From Terriglobia bacterium (GTDB lineage Bacteria; Acidobacteriota; Terriglobia; UBA7540), in NCBI GenBank assembly GCA_020072655.1, contig JAIQGH010000022.1:1-46572 (forward strand): DNA of 46,572 nucleotides, read 5' to 3'. A model generated the notes under the pieces. It was not told the DNA's origin. It saw nothing but the letters and a program-made list of their open reading frames with translations, and ran no database searches. The first letter of the stretch is position 1. Every line of letters starts with the position of its first letter. The position numbers and the translations under genes were made by a program. Positions 7,209 through 15,742 of this stretch are shown here, in pieces.

Positions 7209-7899
7209 AACGGCTCTGGAACTTCGCGGCGTATCAAAATACTTTGGCGACCTGGCTGCGCTGCGAAAAGTCAGCGTGCGGATCGAGCGCGGCGATACGG
7301 TTCTCGTGTACGGACCCAACGGCGCCGGCAAGACGACCCTGCTTCGCACGCTCGCCACGCTGGCGCGCCCGAGCGAGGGCCAGGTCTTCTTTGCAGGCCA
7401 GGACCTCCACCAAAATGCCGCTGCCGGACGGGCGGCGATGGGATTTGTTTCCCACGCCACTTTCTTGTACGGCGAGCTGACCGCCCGCGAAAACCTCCGA
7501 TTCACGAGCCGGCTCTTCGGCTTGCGCGAACCAGTGAAGAGGATCGAGGCCGTTCTGGAGCTTTTCTCGCTCCGGGAGCGCGCGGACGAGCCTGTGCGAG
7601 GGCTCTCCCGCGGCCTGCAGCAGCGCGTGACTTTGGCCCGAGCCCTCCTGCACGATCCCACGTTCCTGCTGCTGGACGAGCCGTTCACGGGCCTGGACGC
7701 GGCATCGCGGGAGAACCTGGAATCACTGCTTCGCCGCTTGCCGGAGCAGGGGAAAGCCGTGGTCTTTTCGACCCACGATTTCGACCAGGGCGTGAGCCTG
7801 TCGCGGAGGCTTGTCGCCATGGAGGCCGGAAGGATTCGCTACGACGGCCCCTTGAACCTCGCGCCCCTTGCGTCGCTGCACATTGCGCCGGCGCGTTGA
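7183..7899 (+). CDS. ccmA: Haem exporter ATPase CcmA
   Basis: ABC ATPase of the CcmABCD complex, which uses ATP to release haem-loaded CcmE from CcmC; 238 residues. Walker A is GPNGAGKTT (44-52), the signature is LSRGLQQR, and Walker B is LLLDEPFTGLD followed by the switch His in STHD. The length is slightly above the roughly 200-residue norm. The start overlaps the preceding gene. The family call rests on the adjacent ccmB and ccmC, since small ABC ATPases look alike. Confidence 0.92.
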   Translation: MPPETSRAETALELRGVSKYFGDLAALRKVSVRIERGDTVLVYGPNGAGKTTLLRTLATLARPSEGQVFFAGQDLHQNAAAGRAAMGFVSHATFLYGELTARENLRFTSRLFGLREPVKRIEAVLELFSLRERADEPVRGLSRGLQQRVTLARALLHDPTFLLLDEPFTGLDAASRENLESLLRRLPEQGKAVVFSTHDFDQGVSLSRRLVAMEAGRIRYDGPLNLAPLASLHIAPAR

Positions 7900-7945
7900 G
7901 GAGAGAAGGACGATTCCGGGCTCGTCCGGAACCTGAAGGCAAACC

Positions 7946-8620
7946 GTGCGAACACTAGGTATCGCCTGGACGATCTTCGTCAAAGATCTGCGCGTCGAGT
8001 GGCGCAGCCGCGAGACGCTGGCCTCGATGTGCGTCTTCGCGCTGCTCATCGTCTTTCTGTTCAACTTCGCCTTCGAGTCCGCGCGTGAGGAGACCCTGCG
8101 CCTTCTTCCCGGACTGCTTTGGATCGCGTTCGCCTTCGCCGGCATCCTGGGATTCAACCGCTCGTTCGCCGCCGAGCGGGAAAACGCCTGCCTGGAAGGC
8201 ATGATTCTGGCGCCCATCGATCCGAGCGCGATTTTCCTGGGGAAGATGTTCGCGAACCTGCTGTTCCTCACTGTCACGGAAGCCCTGGTGGTGTTCGCCG
8301 CCGCGCTCTGGTACAACTTCTCCTTCCTGCCGTCGCTGGGGCGGTTTGCGTTGATCGTCTTTTTCGGTACTGTCGGCTACGTCGCGCTGGGAACCATTTT
8401 CGGCGCCATCGCGGCCAACACCCGCATGCGCGAGGTGATGCTGCCGATTCTGCAATTCCCGATTGCCTTCTGGATCCTGATCCTCGGGACGGACGCAACC
8501 TCCGACGTCCTCCGTGGGAATACGGCCGCCTTCGCAGCCGGCGCGGCTCGCGTGGCGGGAGTCAGTCTGGTCTTTGCCGTGGTATCGTTCCTGCTCTTCG
8601 AATACGTCCTCGAAGAGTAG
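7946..8620 (+). CDS. ccmB: Haem exporter permease CcmB
   Basis: Integral membrane subunit of CcmABCD, 224 residues with six predicted helices. It begins with the cytoplasmic KDLRVEWRSRE segment typical of CcmB, and contains the FNRSFAAERENACLEGM and LPILQFPI motifs of the family. Start codon is GTG 7946, with GAAGG upstream. The gap to ccmA is 46 bases, and ccmC follows within 25. Confidence 0.92.
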   Translation: MRTLGIAWTIFVKDLRVEWRSRETLASMCVFALLIVFLFNFAFESAREETLRLLPGLLWIAFAFAGILGFNRSFAAERENACLEGMILAPIDPSAIFLGKMFANLLFLTVTEALVVFAAALWYNFSFLPSLGRFALIVFFGTVGYVALGTIFGAIAANTRMREVMLPILQFPIAFWILILGTDATSDVLRGNTAAFAAGAARVAGVSLVFAVVSFLLFEYVLEE

Positions 8621-8641
8621 TCGTTGGCTTCGAGAGATTCT

Positions 8642-9325
8642 ATGAAATTCCCTCTTCACGTCCATCTGGCGGTCACCGTCGCCTGGATCATCCTCGCGCT
8701 TTACATGATCTTTCTCTACGCGCCACAAGAGATGACGATGGGCGAGGTGCAGCGGATCTTCTACATTCATTTTCCGCTCGCTGTCACGGCGCTGCTCGGC
8801 TACTTCTTCGTCTTCCTGGGAAGCATCGGATATCTCTGGAAACGGTCGCAACTTGCGGACGACTTCGCGCACGCGTGTGCGGAAGTCGGGTTCGTCTTTT
8901 GCTGCGGCGTGCTGGTGACCGGCCCGCTCTGGGCCAAGCCGGTCTGGGGCATCTGGTGGACGTGGGACGCGCGGCTGACTTCGACTTTCATCCTGTGGCT
9001 GCTCTACACCGGCTATCTGATGCTGCGCGCCTATGTGACCAATCCGGGACGCGTCGAAGTCCTGGCGGCGGTGGTGGGAATCATCGGATTTGTGGACGCG
9101 ATTGTGGATTACATGGCGATTCGCTGGTGGCGCACCCAGCATCCTCAGCCAGTCATCGCCGGCGGGCCGGGGTCAGGACTCGACCCCCGCATGTGGCTCA
9201 CGGTGATGATCAGTTGGGGCGCGTTCCTGTGCCTTTTTGCGTATCTCGTCCGGCAGCGGCTGGTTCTCGCGGAACTACGCCGTGACCTGCGCGGCCTGCG
9301 GCGAGAGCTGGCGCTCGGCCGCTAG
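8642..9325 (+). CDS. ccmC: Haem delivery protein CcmC
   Basis: Membrane protein of the haem-handling family that loads haem onto CcmE; 227 residues from ATG 8642 (an in-frame TTG at 8624 is possible). Six membrane helices. The tryptophan-rich motif WWTWDARLT lies at about 105-113. The two haem-ligand histidines are His43 in FYIHFPLA and His167 in the WWRTQHPQ loop, the counterpart of WWNTLHQ in E. coli. All key residues are present, so this gene looks intact, unlike ccmF. Confidence 0.93.
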   Translation: MKFPLHVHLAVTVAWIILALYMIFLYAPQEMTMGEVQRIFYIHFPLAVTALLGYFFVFLGSIGYLWKRSQLADDFAHACAEVGFVFCCGVLVTGPLWAKPVWGIWWTWDARLTSTFILWLLYTGYLMLRAYVTNPGRVEVLAAVVGIIGFVDAIVDYMAIRWWRTQHPQPVIAGGPGSGLDPRMWLTVMISWGAFLCLFAYLVRQRLVLAELRRDLRGLRRELALGR

Positions 9326-9352
9326 CGCTTCCGTGGTGAGGAGAGTCGAGCG

Positions 9353-9502
9353 GTGAACATTTTCCTTTTTCTGGCTTTCAGCTTCGTCTGGTTGATCTTC
9401 GCAGCTTACGCCTGGAGCCTCTCCCGACGACAGAAGCGGCTCCGCAAGGAACTCGAGGAGCTGAAGCAGAAGCTTCAACTGGGCGGGCAATCGAGTTCCT
9501 AG
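9353..9502 (+). CDS. ccmD: CcmD-like small membrane protein
   Basis: A 49-residue protein starting at GTG 9353 after a clear GGTGAGGAGAG ribosome site. It has one membrane helix (about 2-20) followed by a basic, helical, charged tail (RRQKRLRKELEELKQKL). This matches CcmD, the small subunit that holds CcmC and CcmE in the CcmABC complex, in size, topology and position directly after ccmC. CcmD has little sequence conservation, so the call is mostly by context. Confidence 0.75.
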   Translation: MNIFLFLAFSFVWLIFAAYAWSLSRRQKRLRKELEELKQKLQLGGQSSS

Positions 9503-9674
9503 CGCACGCTACGTGAGATCGGCCCGCAAGGGAAATCCGTCAACCGGCGACGATTCACCTACGACGCCGAACCCTGAGCAACTTCTGACCCAGGAATCCG
9601 CCCCTCACACAGGGCGTACGATAGCCTCGTCCTCCTGACGAGACCGCTCCGGACTCCACAATCCGGGCTGAAGC

Positions 9675-10376
9675 CTACTTCTTGACGGTGACTGTCGCGG
9701 GCTCGCTCAGCTTGAACGCCAGCTTGGTTTCCGGGGCAAGGACGATTTCCTTCTTGCCAGTCGCGGCTGCCACCCCGGTGCCTCCTCCGGCGCCGACGGC
9801 GCCGCCGATCGCCGCCCCTTTCTTGCCTCCCGCCAGGGCTCCGATCAGCGCCCCGGCTCCCCCGCCGCCGCCGATCATTTCGAGGTTCCGTTTCGCGTGG
9901 GACTCACCTTTCATGCTCCAGGCGCTGGTCGAGATGTCAACCTTCTCCCCGCCCTTCGCGGTGAGAGACGTCAGCACGAGCGACAGTTCCGCCGGGCGAT
10001 TGAGCCGACCGGAGCTGACGGCATGAGTCACCTTGCCGGTCACTGCACTTCCCACGGGAGCGACTTCCGTGCCGTTCACCACGAGCGCGTCGGCAAGCGT
10101 GCCCTCAAAGGGGGTTCCCTCTGACGCCGCACCGGAGCTGATCTCCTGACCCAGGCGCACCGCCAACTCGGTCCCCGCCGGTGCTGTGACGCTTACCGAT
10201 TGCGCCGCCAGCTTCCTCCGAGCCGTACCAGCACGTCCCGGTGCACCCGTTGCACCCGTTTCGCCCGTCTCACCCGTCCCCGTGGTCTCGGGCTGATTCG
10301 TGCTCGGGCCGCAGCCCATGAGAAAAGCGGCTAGCAGACAGATCACCATGGCCATCCATTTCGAATGCTTGGGCAT
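9675..10376 (-). CDS. Lipoprotein with glycine-zipper region
   Basis: Predicted lipoprotein of 233 residues: signal peptide and lipobox LMGC with Cys22. A low-complexity Thr-Gly-Glu/Ala linker (about 30-50) follows, then a beta-rich domain starting VTAPAGTELAVRL, and a glycine-rich zipper (about 170-205, with GGGGGAGALIGALAGGKKG) before a short C-terminal strand. Such proteins are common in acidobacterial genomes and are probably anchored to the outer membrane; function is unknown. Divergent from the cytochrome gene and convergent with the ccm operon. Confidence 0.75.
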   Translation of the reverse strand: MPKHSKWMAMVICLLAAFLMGCGPSTNQPETTGTGETGETGATGAPGRAGTARRKLAAQSVSVTAPAGTELAVRLGQEISSGAASEGTPFEGTLADALVVNGTEVAPVGSAVTGKVTHAVSSGRLNRPAELSLVLTSLTAKGGEKVDISTSAWSMKGESHAKRNLEMIGGGGGAGALIGALAGGKKGAAIGGAVGAGGGTGVAAATGKKEIVLAPETKLAFKLSEPATVTVKK

Positions 10377-10689
10377 TTGCGTCCTCCTTCTCAGACGGAT
10401 TACTGGTCCCCTGGCTCAAGGCGCAAGATCTCTGTCGAAACCCCTGCTGGCAGGCTGCGACAGCCGACCCGCACTTTAATCGCACCCCAGGCAGCAAGTA
10501 GAGATGACAGTAGACGATTGAAGGCGCTCCGTCAAGGCTCGCGGGAAGGATTCGGGCGGCCGAAGGGCGTGCGAAGAAAAATCTCTTCTCGTCTACCCAA
10601 CCACCCGAGAAAAGGCTAGAATTCTCCCCACTGGAAAGCTGCGAAGGTCTCTTGCTGGGGTCGAAAGCTTTCCCTTCGGAGGGAAAAGC
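10377..10689. promoter_or_regulatory. Divergent region between lipoprotein and octahaem cytochrome
   Basis: These 313 bases must hold the promoters of both divergent genes. I see a candidate -10 (TAGAAT, 10617-10622) pointing toward the cytochrome but no convincing -35. No operator palindrome or riboswitch is apparent. Confidence 0.3.
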
Positions 10690-12066
10690 ATGCGTGCCTT
10701 CATATGGGGCAAATTTCCCCACCTGTTCTTGAATCTCGCGTTCTGCGTCGCGATCGCGCAAAGCTCGGCGACCGCTCTGCCCCGCATCGGCAGCAGCCCG
10801 CGTGCACCTTATGAGATCGATTGGGGCAAAGTCTCCGAGGACAGCCGCGGCTGCGTGAAGTGCCACGTCTCGAAAGGCATTACCGGCAGCGCGATTCGTG
10901 ATTGGCAGTTGAGCAAGCACTTCGGTGCGGGCGTTGCCTGTGCCGATTGCCATCTTCCCGCCAAGGATGCCGCGCCAGCAATCACCGGAGCTTCGTCCGC
11001 ATGCGAGGACAAACGGGTGCGGCGCGCTGTCTCTCCCCGCAACTGCGCGGTCTGCCACCCGGACCAGTTCGGCCAATTCTCCCAGGGCAAGCATGCCGCA
11101 GCCTGGTTGGCGATGACCGCTATGCCTACCACGGCGGAGCAGCCCAAGGCCATCATCGAAGGTGAGAAGGGCTGCGGCGGCTGCCATCGCATCGGGCGCG
11201 ACGAAGGCAAATGCGATTCCTGTCACACCCGCCACCTTTTTGCGGCGGCCGAAGCGCGCCGGCCGGAAGCCTGCATGACCTGTCACATGGGCTTCGATCA
11301 CCCGCAATGGGAGATGTACTCGACTTCCAAACACGGTTCGATCTACGCCACACAGGGCGCGCGCTGGGACTGGAACCTCAAGCTAGCCAACTGGTTTGAC
11401 AATCCCGAGAAAGCCTCGCTGGAGCGGCCGCGCGCTCCCGTTTGCTCCTCCTGCCACATGCCGCAAGGCGATCACACCGTCGGGACGGCCTGGGGATTCC
11501 TTGCGCTGCGCTTGCCCGAGAAGGATCCCGAATGGTTGGGCTATCGGCAGAAAATCCTGATCGGCCTCGGTGTGCTGACGCCCGAGGGCCAGCCCACGGC
11601 CCGCCTGGACGTGGTCAAGGTCGGGAAGGTCGCGCGGCTCAGCGCCGAAGAGTGGCAGGCGGCACGCGACCGCATGATCGCCGTCTGCGCCAACTGCCAT
11701 GCGCGGACCTTCGCCCAGCAGAACCTCGAAGCCGCCGATTCCATCATCAAGGAATCCGACAAGCTGATGGCGGAAGCCATCGACATTGTCGAAGGCCTCT
11801 ATCGCGATGGCATCCTCGAGCGGCCCAAGGACCGGCCGCCCCACCCCGACCTGCTGCGCTTTTACGAGGTGAAGTGCCCGATCGAGCAAAAGCTCTACAC
11901 GATGTTCCTCGAACACCGCATGCGGAGCTTCCAGGGCGCGTTTCACATGAATCCCGACTATCAGCACTGGTATGGCTGGGCGGAGATGAAACGCGACCTC
12001 TACGAAATCCGCCACGAAGCGGAGGCCCTGCGCGCTTCGCGCGGCAAGTCCTCAAGCGGACGATAG
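10690..12066 (+). CDS. Octahaem cytochrome c, hydroxylamine oxidoreductase-like
   Basis: Secreted multihaem cytochrome of 458 residues with an N-terminal signal peptide and eight CxxCH motifs at residues 55, 84, 119, 162, 175, 195, 252 and 333. Spacing and motifs match the octahaem HAO family: the CGGCH/CDSCHTRH pair, CMTCHMGFDHPQ with SKHG, and the C-terminal HMNPDYQHWYGW segment. HAO-family enzymes oxidise hydroxylamine or hydrazine or, in the epsilonproteobacterial type, reduce nitrite. The reaction depends on a Tyr cross-linked to the catalytic haem, which I cannot assign without a structural alignment. No partner quinone reductase or other nitrogen gene is in the window. It lies just past the ccm operon, which would mature it. 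Confidence 0.88.
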   Translation: MRAFIWGKFPHLFLNLAFCVAIAQSSATALPRIGSSPRAPYEIDWGKVSEDSRGCVKCHVSKGITGSAIRDWQLSKHFGAGVACADCHLPAKDAAPAITGASSACEDKRVRRAVSPRNCAVCHPDQFGQFSQGKHAAAWLAMTAMPTTAEQPKAIIEGEKGCGGCHRIGRDEGKCDSCHTRHLFAAAEARRPEACMTCHMGFDHPQWEMYSTSKHGSIYATQGARWDWNLKLANWFDNPEKASLERPRAPVCSSCHMPQGDHTVGTAWGFLALRLPEKDPEWLGYRQKILIGLGVLTPEGQPTARLDVVKVGKVARLSAEEWQAARDRMIAVCANCHARTFAQQNLEAADSIIKESDKLMAEAIDIVEGLYRDGILERPKDRPPHPDLLRFYEVKCPIEQKLYTMFLEHRMRSFQGAFHMNPDYQHWYGWAEMKRDLYEIRHEAEALRASRGKSSSGR

Positions 12067-12068
12067 AA

Positions 12069-12101
12069 TGCCGGGGCGACCCCAACCGCACCGCCCCGGC
12101 A
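12069..12101 (+). terminator. GC hairpin after the octahaem cytochrome gene
   Basis: A perfect 10-base stem (TGCCGGGGCG with CGCCCCGGCA) and a 13-base loop sit 3 bases after the cytochrome stop codon. There is no U tract, so it may be a Rho-dependent stop or an mRNA-stabilising 3' hairpin rather than an intrinsic terminator. Confidence 0.5.
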
Positions 12102-12150
12102 CCATTTCCTCCGCGCGTCCTGCCGCTTTCGATTAAGCTCATTTATCTTC

Positions 12151-13287
12151 ATGCCGGGCCGCAACACGCTCTTCCACGCTGCCGAACGTTTGCACGCCCA
12201 CATCCTGCGTCGCCATTACAACCGTGGCTTGGTGTGGGGCCCGGATGCCGGAGTGCGCCTCAATCTCCGCCTGTGGAGGTTTGCGAAGAGCGCGCTCGAT
12301 TTTCTGCCCTGGCACGATGACTACGTCTTCTTGCAGACGCAAGGTTATTGGGTCCTCTCGAATTGGATGCTGCACGAGGCGACCGGCGATCCTCGCTACC
12401 GCGAACTGGCGCTCGAGAGCACAGCCGCCTCACTCCAACTTCAGCAACCCGAAGGCTTCTGGCGCTATCCTCTGCCCGAGCGTAAGCACTTGATCGCCAC
12501 GGTGGAAGGGGACTGGGGCGCGATCGCGGCACTGGCCAGTTACGCGCGCGAACCGCGCGCCGAGTTCTTGCAGGCAGCGGTAGGATGGTACGAGTTTCTC
12601 GTGACGAGGATTGGCTTTCAGAATCACGCGCCGGGGAAGGCGATCAACTACTTTGACCGCCCGCGCGGCAAGGTGCCGAACAACTCCGTCGAGGCGGCAT
12701 GGCTGTTCCTGCGCCTTTGGAAAGCCACTGGTGAGGAGCGCTTCCTCGAACATCTCCATGACCTCTTGGATTTCATCGCTGCCGTGCAACTCCCTTCCGG
12801 TGAGCTGCCGTATATCGTCGAAAGCCTGCATGAGCGCGGGCGAACGCACTACCTCTGCTACCAGTACAATGCCTTTCAATTTCTCAAGCTGGCTTGGGCG
12901 GCGCGGCTCAAGCCCGGCACGCGCGCGGATTCGCTGCTGTCACCGCTGGCGCGCTTTCTGGCCGGAGGGGTGGTTGCGACGGGCGCCAGTGCTGCGGACT
13001 GTTCACACCAAAACCCCGAAGTGGATTACTACACCGCCGCGCTGGCCGCAGCACTCTTCGAAGCCGCCCGCCGGGGCGTGCTGCCCTCGCCAGAACTGAG
13101 TGACCGCTGCTATGCTCGCTTGCTCGACCGCCAGCGGCCGGACGGCAGCTTTGCGTATTCGACAGGGGACTATGGATTCCTGCGGGACTCGCGGTCCTAT
13201 CCTCGGCCGCTCGTCATGACGCTGTTTCATTTGCTCTATCCGTTTTGCGGGGATGGATTTGAGAGGCCGGCGAAAGTCGACAGTTGA
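12151..13287 (+). CDS. Alpha/alpha-toroid (six-hairpin) protein
   Basis: Cytoplasmic-looking protein of 378 residues without signal peptide. Repeated helical hairpins with aromatic, acidic and DGSF-type turns (for example EGFWRYPLPE, VPNNSVEAAWLFLRLWKATG, RPDGSFAYSTGDYGF) are typical of the (alpha/alpha)6 toroid shared by glycoside hydrolases, N-acylglucosamine epimerases and prenyl-chain cyclases. I cannot assign a catalytic family. It starts the polysaccharide gene group and precedes asnB, a frequent arrangement in exopolysaccharide clusters, so a sugar-modifying role is inferred. ATG 12151 fits the start of similarity. Confidence 0.7.
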   Translation: MPGRNTLFHAAERLHAHILRRHYNRGLVWGPDAGVRLNLRLWRFAKSALDFLPWHDDYVFLQTQGYWVLSNWMLHEATGDPRYRELALESTAASLQLQQPEGFWRYPLPERKHLIATVEGDWGAIAALASYAREPRAEFLQAAVGWYEFLVTRIGFQNHAPGKAINYFDRPRGKVPNNSVEAAWLFLRLWKATGEERFLEHLHDLLDFIAAVQLPSGELPYIVESLHERGRTHYLCYQYNAFQFLKLAWAARLKPGTRADSLLSPLARFLAGGVVATGASAADCSHQNPEVDYYTAALAAALFEAARRGVLPSPELSDRCYARLLDRQRPDGSFAYSTGDYGFLRDSRSYPRPLVMTLFHLLYPFCGDGFERPAKVDS

Positions 13288-13300
13288 GCGTCCAGTAGGG

Positions 13301-13380
13301 AGAAGAAACTGGAAATTGGAAACTGGAAACTGGTGGGCCCCGTGCGAATTTCCAGTTTCCAATTTCTAGTTTCGATTTCT
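13301..13380. repeat. Long inverted repeat of GGAAACT units before asnB
   Basis: The left arm (about 13302-13332) contains AAATTGGAAACTGGAAA, and the right arm (about 13348-13380) contains its complement TTTCCAGTTTCCAATTT. The arms are built of repeated GGAAACT/GGAAATT units around a short GC spacer. The hairpin lies immediately upstream of the asnB start, so it would be in the asnB leader if transcribed from above. Confidence 0.7.
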
Positions 13381-13384
13381 CCTT

Positions 13385-15253
13385 ATGTGCGGCATTTGCG
13401 GCATCTACAACTTCGGGACCAAGGAACCCGCCGATGGCGCGGCGCTGAAGCGCGCCGCCGACGCCATGGCGCATCGCGGCCCGGACGATGAGGGCTTCTA
13501 TCTTGACGGCGAGCTTGGCTTGGGCAACCGACGCCTGAGCATCATCGATCTTCCAGGCGGTCACCAGCCGATCTCCAACGAGGATGGAAGCCTTTGGATT
13601 ACCTTCAACGGCGAAATCTACAACTATCGCGAACTGCGCCCGGGGCTCGAAGCGCGCGGGCACCGCTTCAAAACTTCCAGCGACACAGAAACGATCGTCC
13701 ACCTCTATGAAGAGTACGGCACGGCCTGCCTTGCTCACCTCCGCGGCATGTTTGCCTTCGCCATCTGGGACAAGCGCGCGAAGCGTTTGTTCCTGGCGCG
13801 TGACCGTGTCGGCATCAAGCCGGTCTTCTACCGCTCTGAGCCGGGCCGATTGGTCTTTGCCTCGGAGTTGCGCGCCTTGCGGGCGCTCATCGAGCCGCCG
13901 CTCGAAATCGATCCGCAAGCGGTTTACGACTTCTTTGGATTCCGCTACATCCCCGCGCCGCACACGTTTTACCGCGGGGTTGAGAAACTCCTCCCGGGCC
14001 ATTACCTTGTGGCCGACGCACGCGGCGTGAGCATCACACCCTATTGGGACGTGCCCCCGGAGGAGGCGGCAACACGCCCGGCCGACGAATATGCCGAGGA
14101 GGTCGTGGCGCATTTGCGCGAGTCGGTCCGTCTGCGTTTGATTGCCGACGTGCCGCTGGGCGTCTTCCTGAGCGGCGGCACAGATTCCAGCGCGGTCGTG
14201 GCGTTCATGGCGGAACTGGGCGCGCGCCCGCTGCGCACTTTTTCCGTCGGGTTCGCGGAGCAGAGATTCAGCGAACTGCCCTACGCGCGCCGGGTCGCCG
14301 AGCGCTTTTCGACGGAGCACCGCGAATTACTGCTTCGGCCCCAGGACATGGCCGAGGATCTGGCGCGCCTGATTGCCTTTCGCGACGAGCCCGTCGCCGA
14401 GCCCACCGACGTGGCACTTTACCGGATCGCGCGCCTGGCCGCGGAGAGCGTCAAGGTGGTCCTGGCCGGCGAGGGTGGCGACGAATTGTTCGTCGGCTAC
14501 CCCAAGTACGCCGCCGACCGCCTGGCGGGATTCGTCTCGGCGCTGCCGCAGGAGGTTACGAGCGCCCTCGCGCGCTGGCTGCCGTATCGCCAGAGGCGCG
14601 TCAAGCTTGCTCTCGAAACGCTCGCCATTCGAGACGAAGCGGAGCGCTCGGCGACATGGTTCGCTTCCTTCTCGCGCGAAGAGCGCGAGGCGCTGTTCTC
14701 GCCGGACTTCCTCCGGCAAGTGGATGTGGCCCATCCGGCGCGCGTTTTCGAGCAGCAGCTTGAGAAGGTGCGCGACCGCTCGCCGCTTAAACGCATGCTT
14801 TACGCCGACCTCAAGATCTGGCTGCCGGACAACCTCCTGCTGCGCGGCGACCAGATGACAATGGCGGCCAGCATCGAGGAGCGCGTCCCTTTCCTCGATC
14901 ACAAGCTCGTGGAGCTTGCGGCGCGTATCCCGAGTCCGCTGCTCACCCGCGGCTTCAGGACCAAGGCGCTGCTCCGGCGCGCCCTTGCACCTTATCTGTC
15001 GCCGGAGACGCTGCGGCGACGCAAGGTGGGCTTTACGGTGCCCATCGGTCTTTGGTTCCGGCAGTCGCTGAAATCGTTCGTCGCCGACGTGGTGCTTTCA
15101 CCGGAAGCGAAAGGGCGGGGATACTTCAACCCTGCCGCCATGGAGCGGTTCGTCCGCGAACACTTCGACGGCGTCCGCGACCGCCAGAAGCAGCTTTGGG
15201 CGCTGGTGAATTTTGAATTGTGGTGTAGGCAGAAGAGCGGAAGTAGGAGGTAG
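13385..15253 (+). CDS. asnB: Glutamine-hydrolysing asparagine synthase-type amidotransferase
   Basis: Protein of 622 residues with the class II glutaminase domain (catalytic Cys2 in MCGICGIY; also RLSIIDLPGG and NGEIYNYREL) and a C-terminal synthetase domain with the PP-loop SGGTDSSA (about 262-269). The family usually has SGGxDSS, so the loop is intact. It would make asparagine or, given its place among glycosyltransferases, amidate a sugar or polysaccharide precursor, as AsnB homologues in exosortase/EPS clusters are proposed to do. The last codons (SGSRR and the TAG) are read from the left arm of the inverted repeat at 15238, so the natural C-terminus may differ. Confidence 0.9.
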   Translation: MCGICGIYNFGTKEPADGAALKRAADAMAHRGPDDEGFYLDGELGLGNRRLSIIDLPGGHQPISNEDGSLWITFNGEIYNYRELRPGLEARGHRFKTSSDTETIVHLYEEYGTACLAHLRGMFAFAIWDKRAKRLFLARDRVGIKPVFYRSEPGRLVFASELRALRALIEPPLEIDPQAVYDFFGFRYIPAPHTFYRGVEKLLPGHYLVADARGVSITPYWDVPPEEAATRPADEYAEEVVAHLRESVRLRLIADVPLGVFLSGGTDSSAVVAFMAELGARPLRTFSVGFAEQRFSELPYARRVAERFSTEHRELLLRPQDMAEDLARLIAFRDEPVAEPTDVALYRIARLAAESVKVVLAGEGGDELFVGYPKYAADRLAGFVSALPQEVTSALARWLPYRQRRVKLALETLAIRDEAERSATWFASFSREEREALFSPDFLRQVDVAHPARVFEQQLEKVRDRSPLKRMLYADLKIWLPDNLLLRGDQMTMAASIEERVPFLDHKLVELAARIPSPLLTRGFRTKALLRRALAPYLSPETLRRRKVGFTVPIGLWFRQSLKSFVADVVLSPEAKGRGYFNPAAMERFVREHFDGVRDRQKQLWALVNFELWCRQKSGSRR

Positions 15254-15719
15254 GGAGTAGAAAAGGCACCTGGAGGCAACATGGGCGACGCGGCCATACA
15301 CTCGTACAGAGATCTCAAAGTGTGGCAGCAAGCGATGGACCTCGCGGAGGCATGTTACCGGACAACTCGAGAGTTTCCCAAGGATGAACTCTACGGAATG
15401 ACGTCCCAGATTCGCCGCTCCGCAGCTTCCGTTCCGGCCAATATTGCGGAGGGGCGTGGGCGGGAAACGCGAGGAGAATTCATTCAGTTTCTTCGTGTAG
15501 CCCAGGGCTCGGTGAAGGAGCTGGAAACCCATCTGCTCTTGGCCGAACGAATTGGGTCGATGCTGCCGAAAGATTCCGAAGCCATTCTGGAACGCTGTGA
15601 AGCTGTGGGCAGGATGCTCCGGGCATTGATTCGCTCGCTTCAGGTGGCGCGTCAGTAGGAGTTGCACGGTGGGGAATGGGCCTTCTCCCCTACTCCCTAT
15701 TTCCTACTTCCTACTCCCG
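15238..15719. mobile_element. Inverted-repeat-flanked S23 gene cassette
   Basis: The S23-type gene is bracketed by long imperfect inverted repeats: left arm 15238-15267 (GAAGTAGGAGGTAGGGAGTA and following bases) and right arm 15680-15719 (its complement, ending CTACTTCCTACTCCCG). The arrangement recalls the intervening sequences of 23S rRNA, where a four-helix-bundle ORF sits in the loop of a terminal stem. Here it lies between asnB and a glycosyltransferase gene. No transposase is present, so mobility is inferred only. Confidence 0.55.
15281..15658 (+). CDS. Four-helix-bundle protein, S23 / IVS family
   Basis: A 125-residue all-helical protein of the S23 (23S rRNA intervening sequence) family, related to the Avd accessory protein of diversity-generating retroelements. 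Typical marks: YRDLKVWQQAMDLAEACY at the start, FPKDELYGMTSQIRRSAASV, then PANIAEGRGR and a helix with ELETHLLLA. Members are pentameric and basic and may bind nucleic acid; their role in the cell is unresolved. No reverse transcriptase or variable repeat is nearby, so this is not a DGR. ATG 15281 was chosen over nothing better upstream. Confidence 0.88.
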   Translation: MGDAAIHSYRDLKVWQQAMDLAEACYRTTREFPKDELYGMTSQIRRSAASVPANIAEGRGRETRGEFIQFLRVAQGSVKELETHLLLAERIGSMLPKDSEAILERCEAVGRMLRALIRSLQVARQ

Positions 15720-15742
15720 TTCTCCGGAGTTAGGAGATACCT

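Noticed and set aside
10201-10290. CRISPR-like or tandem repeat in the lipoprotein gene
   Set aside because: It is a short run of Thr-Gly-rich codons in a linker, not spaced repeats. I saw no CRISPR array in the window.
15281-15658. Diversity-generating retroelement, because S23 proteins resemble Avd
   Set aside because: No reverse transcriptase, template repeat or variable repeat is visible nearby.
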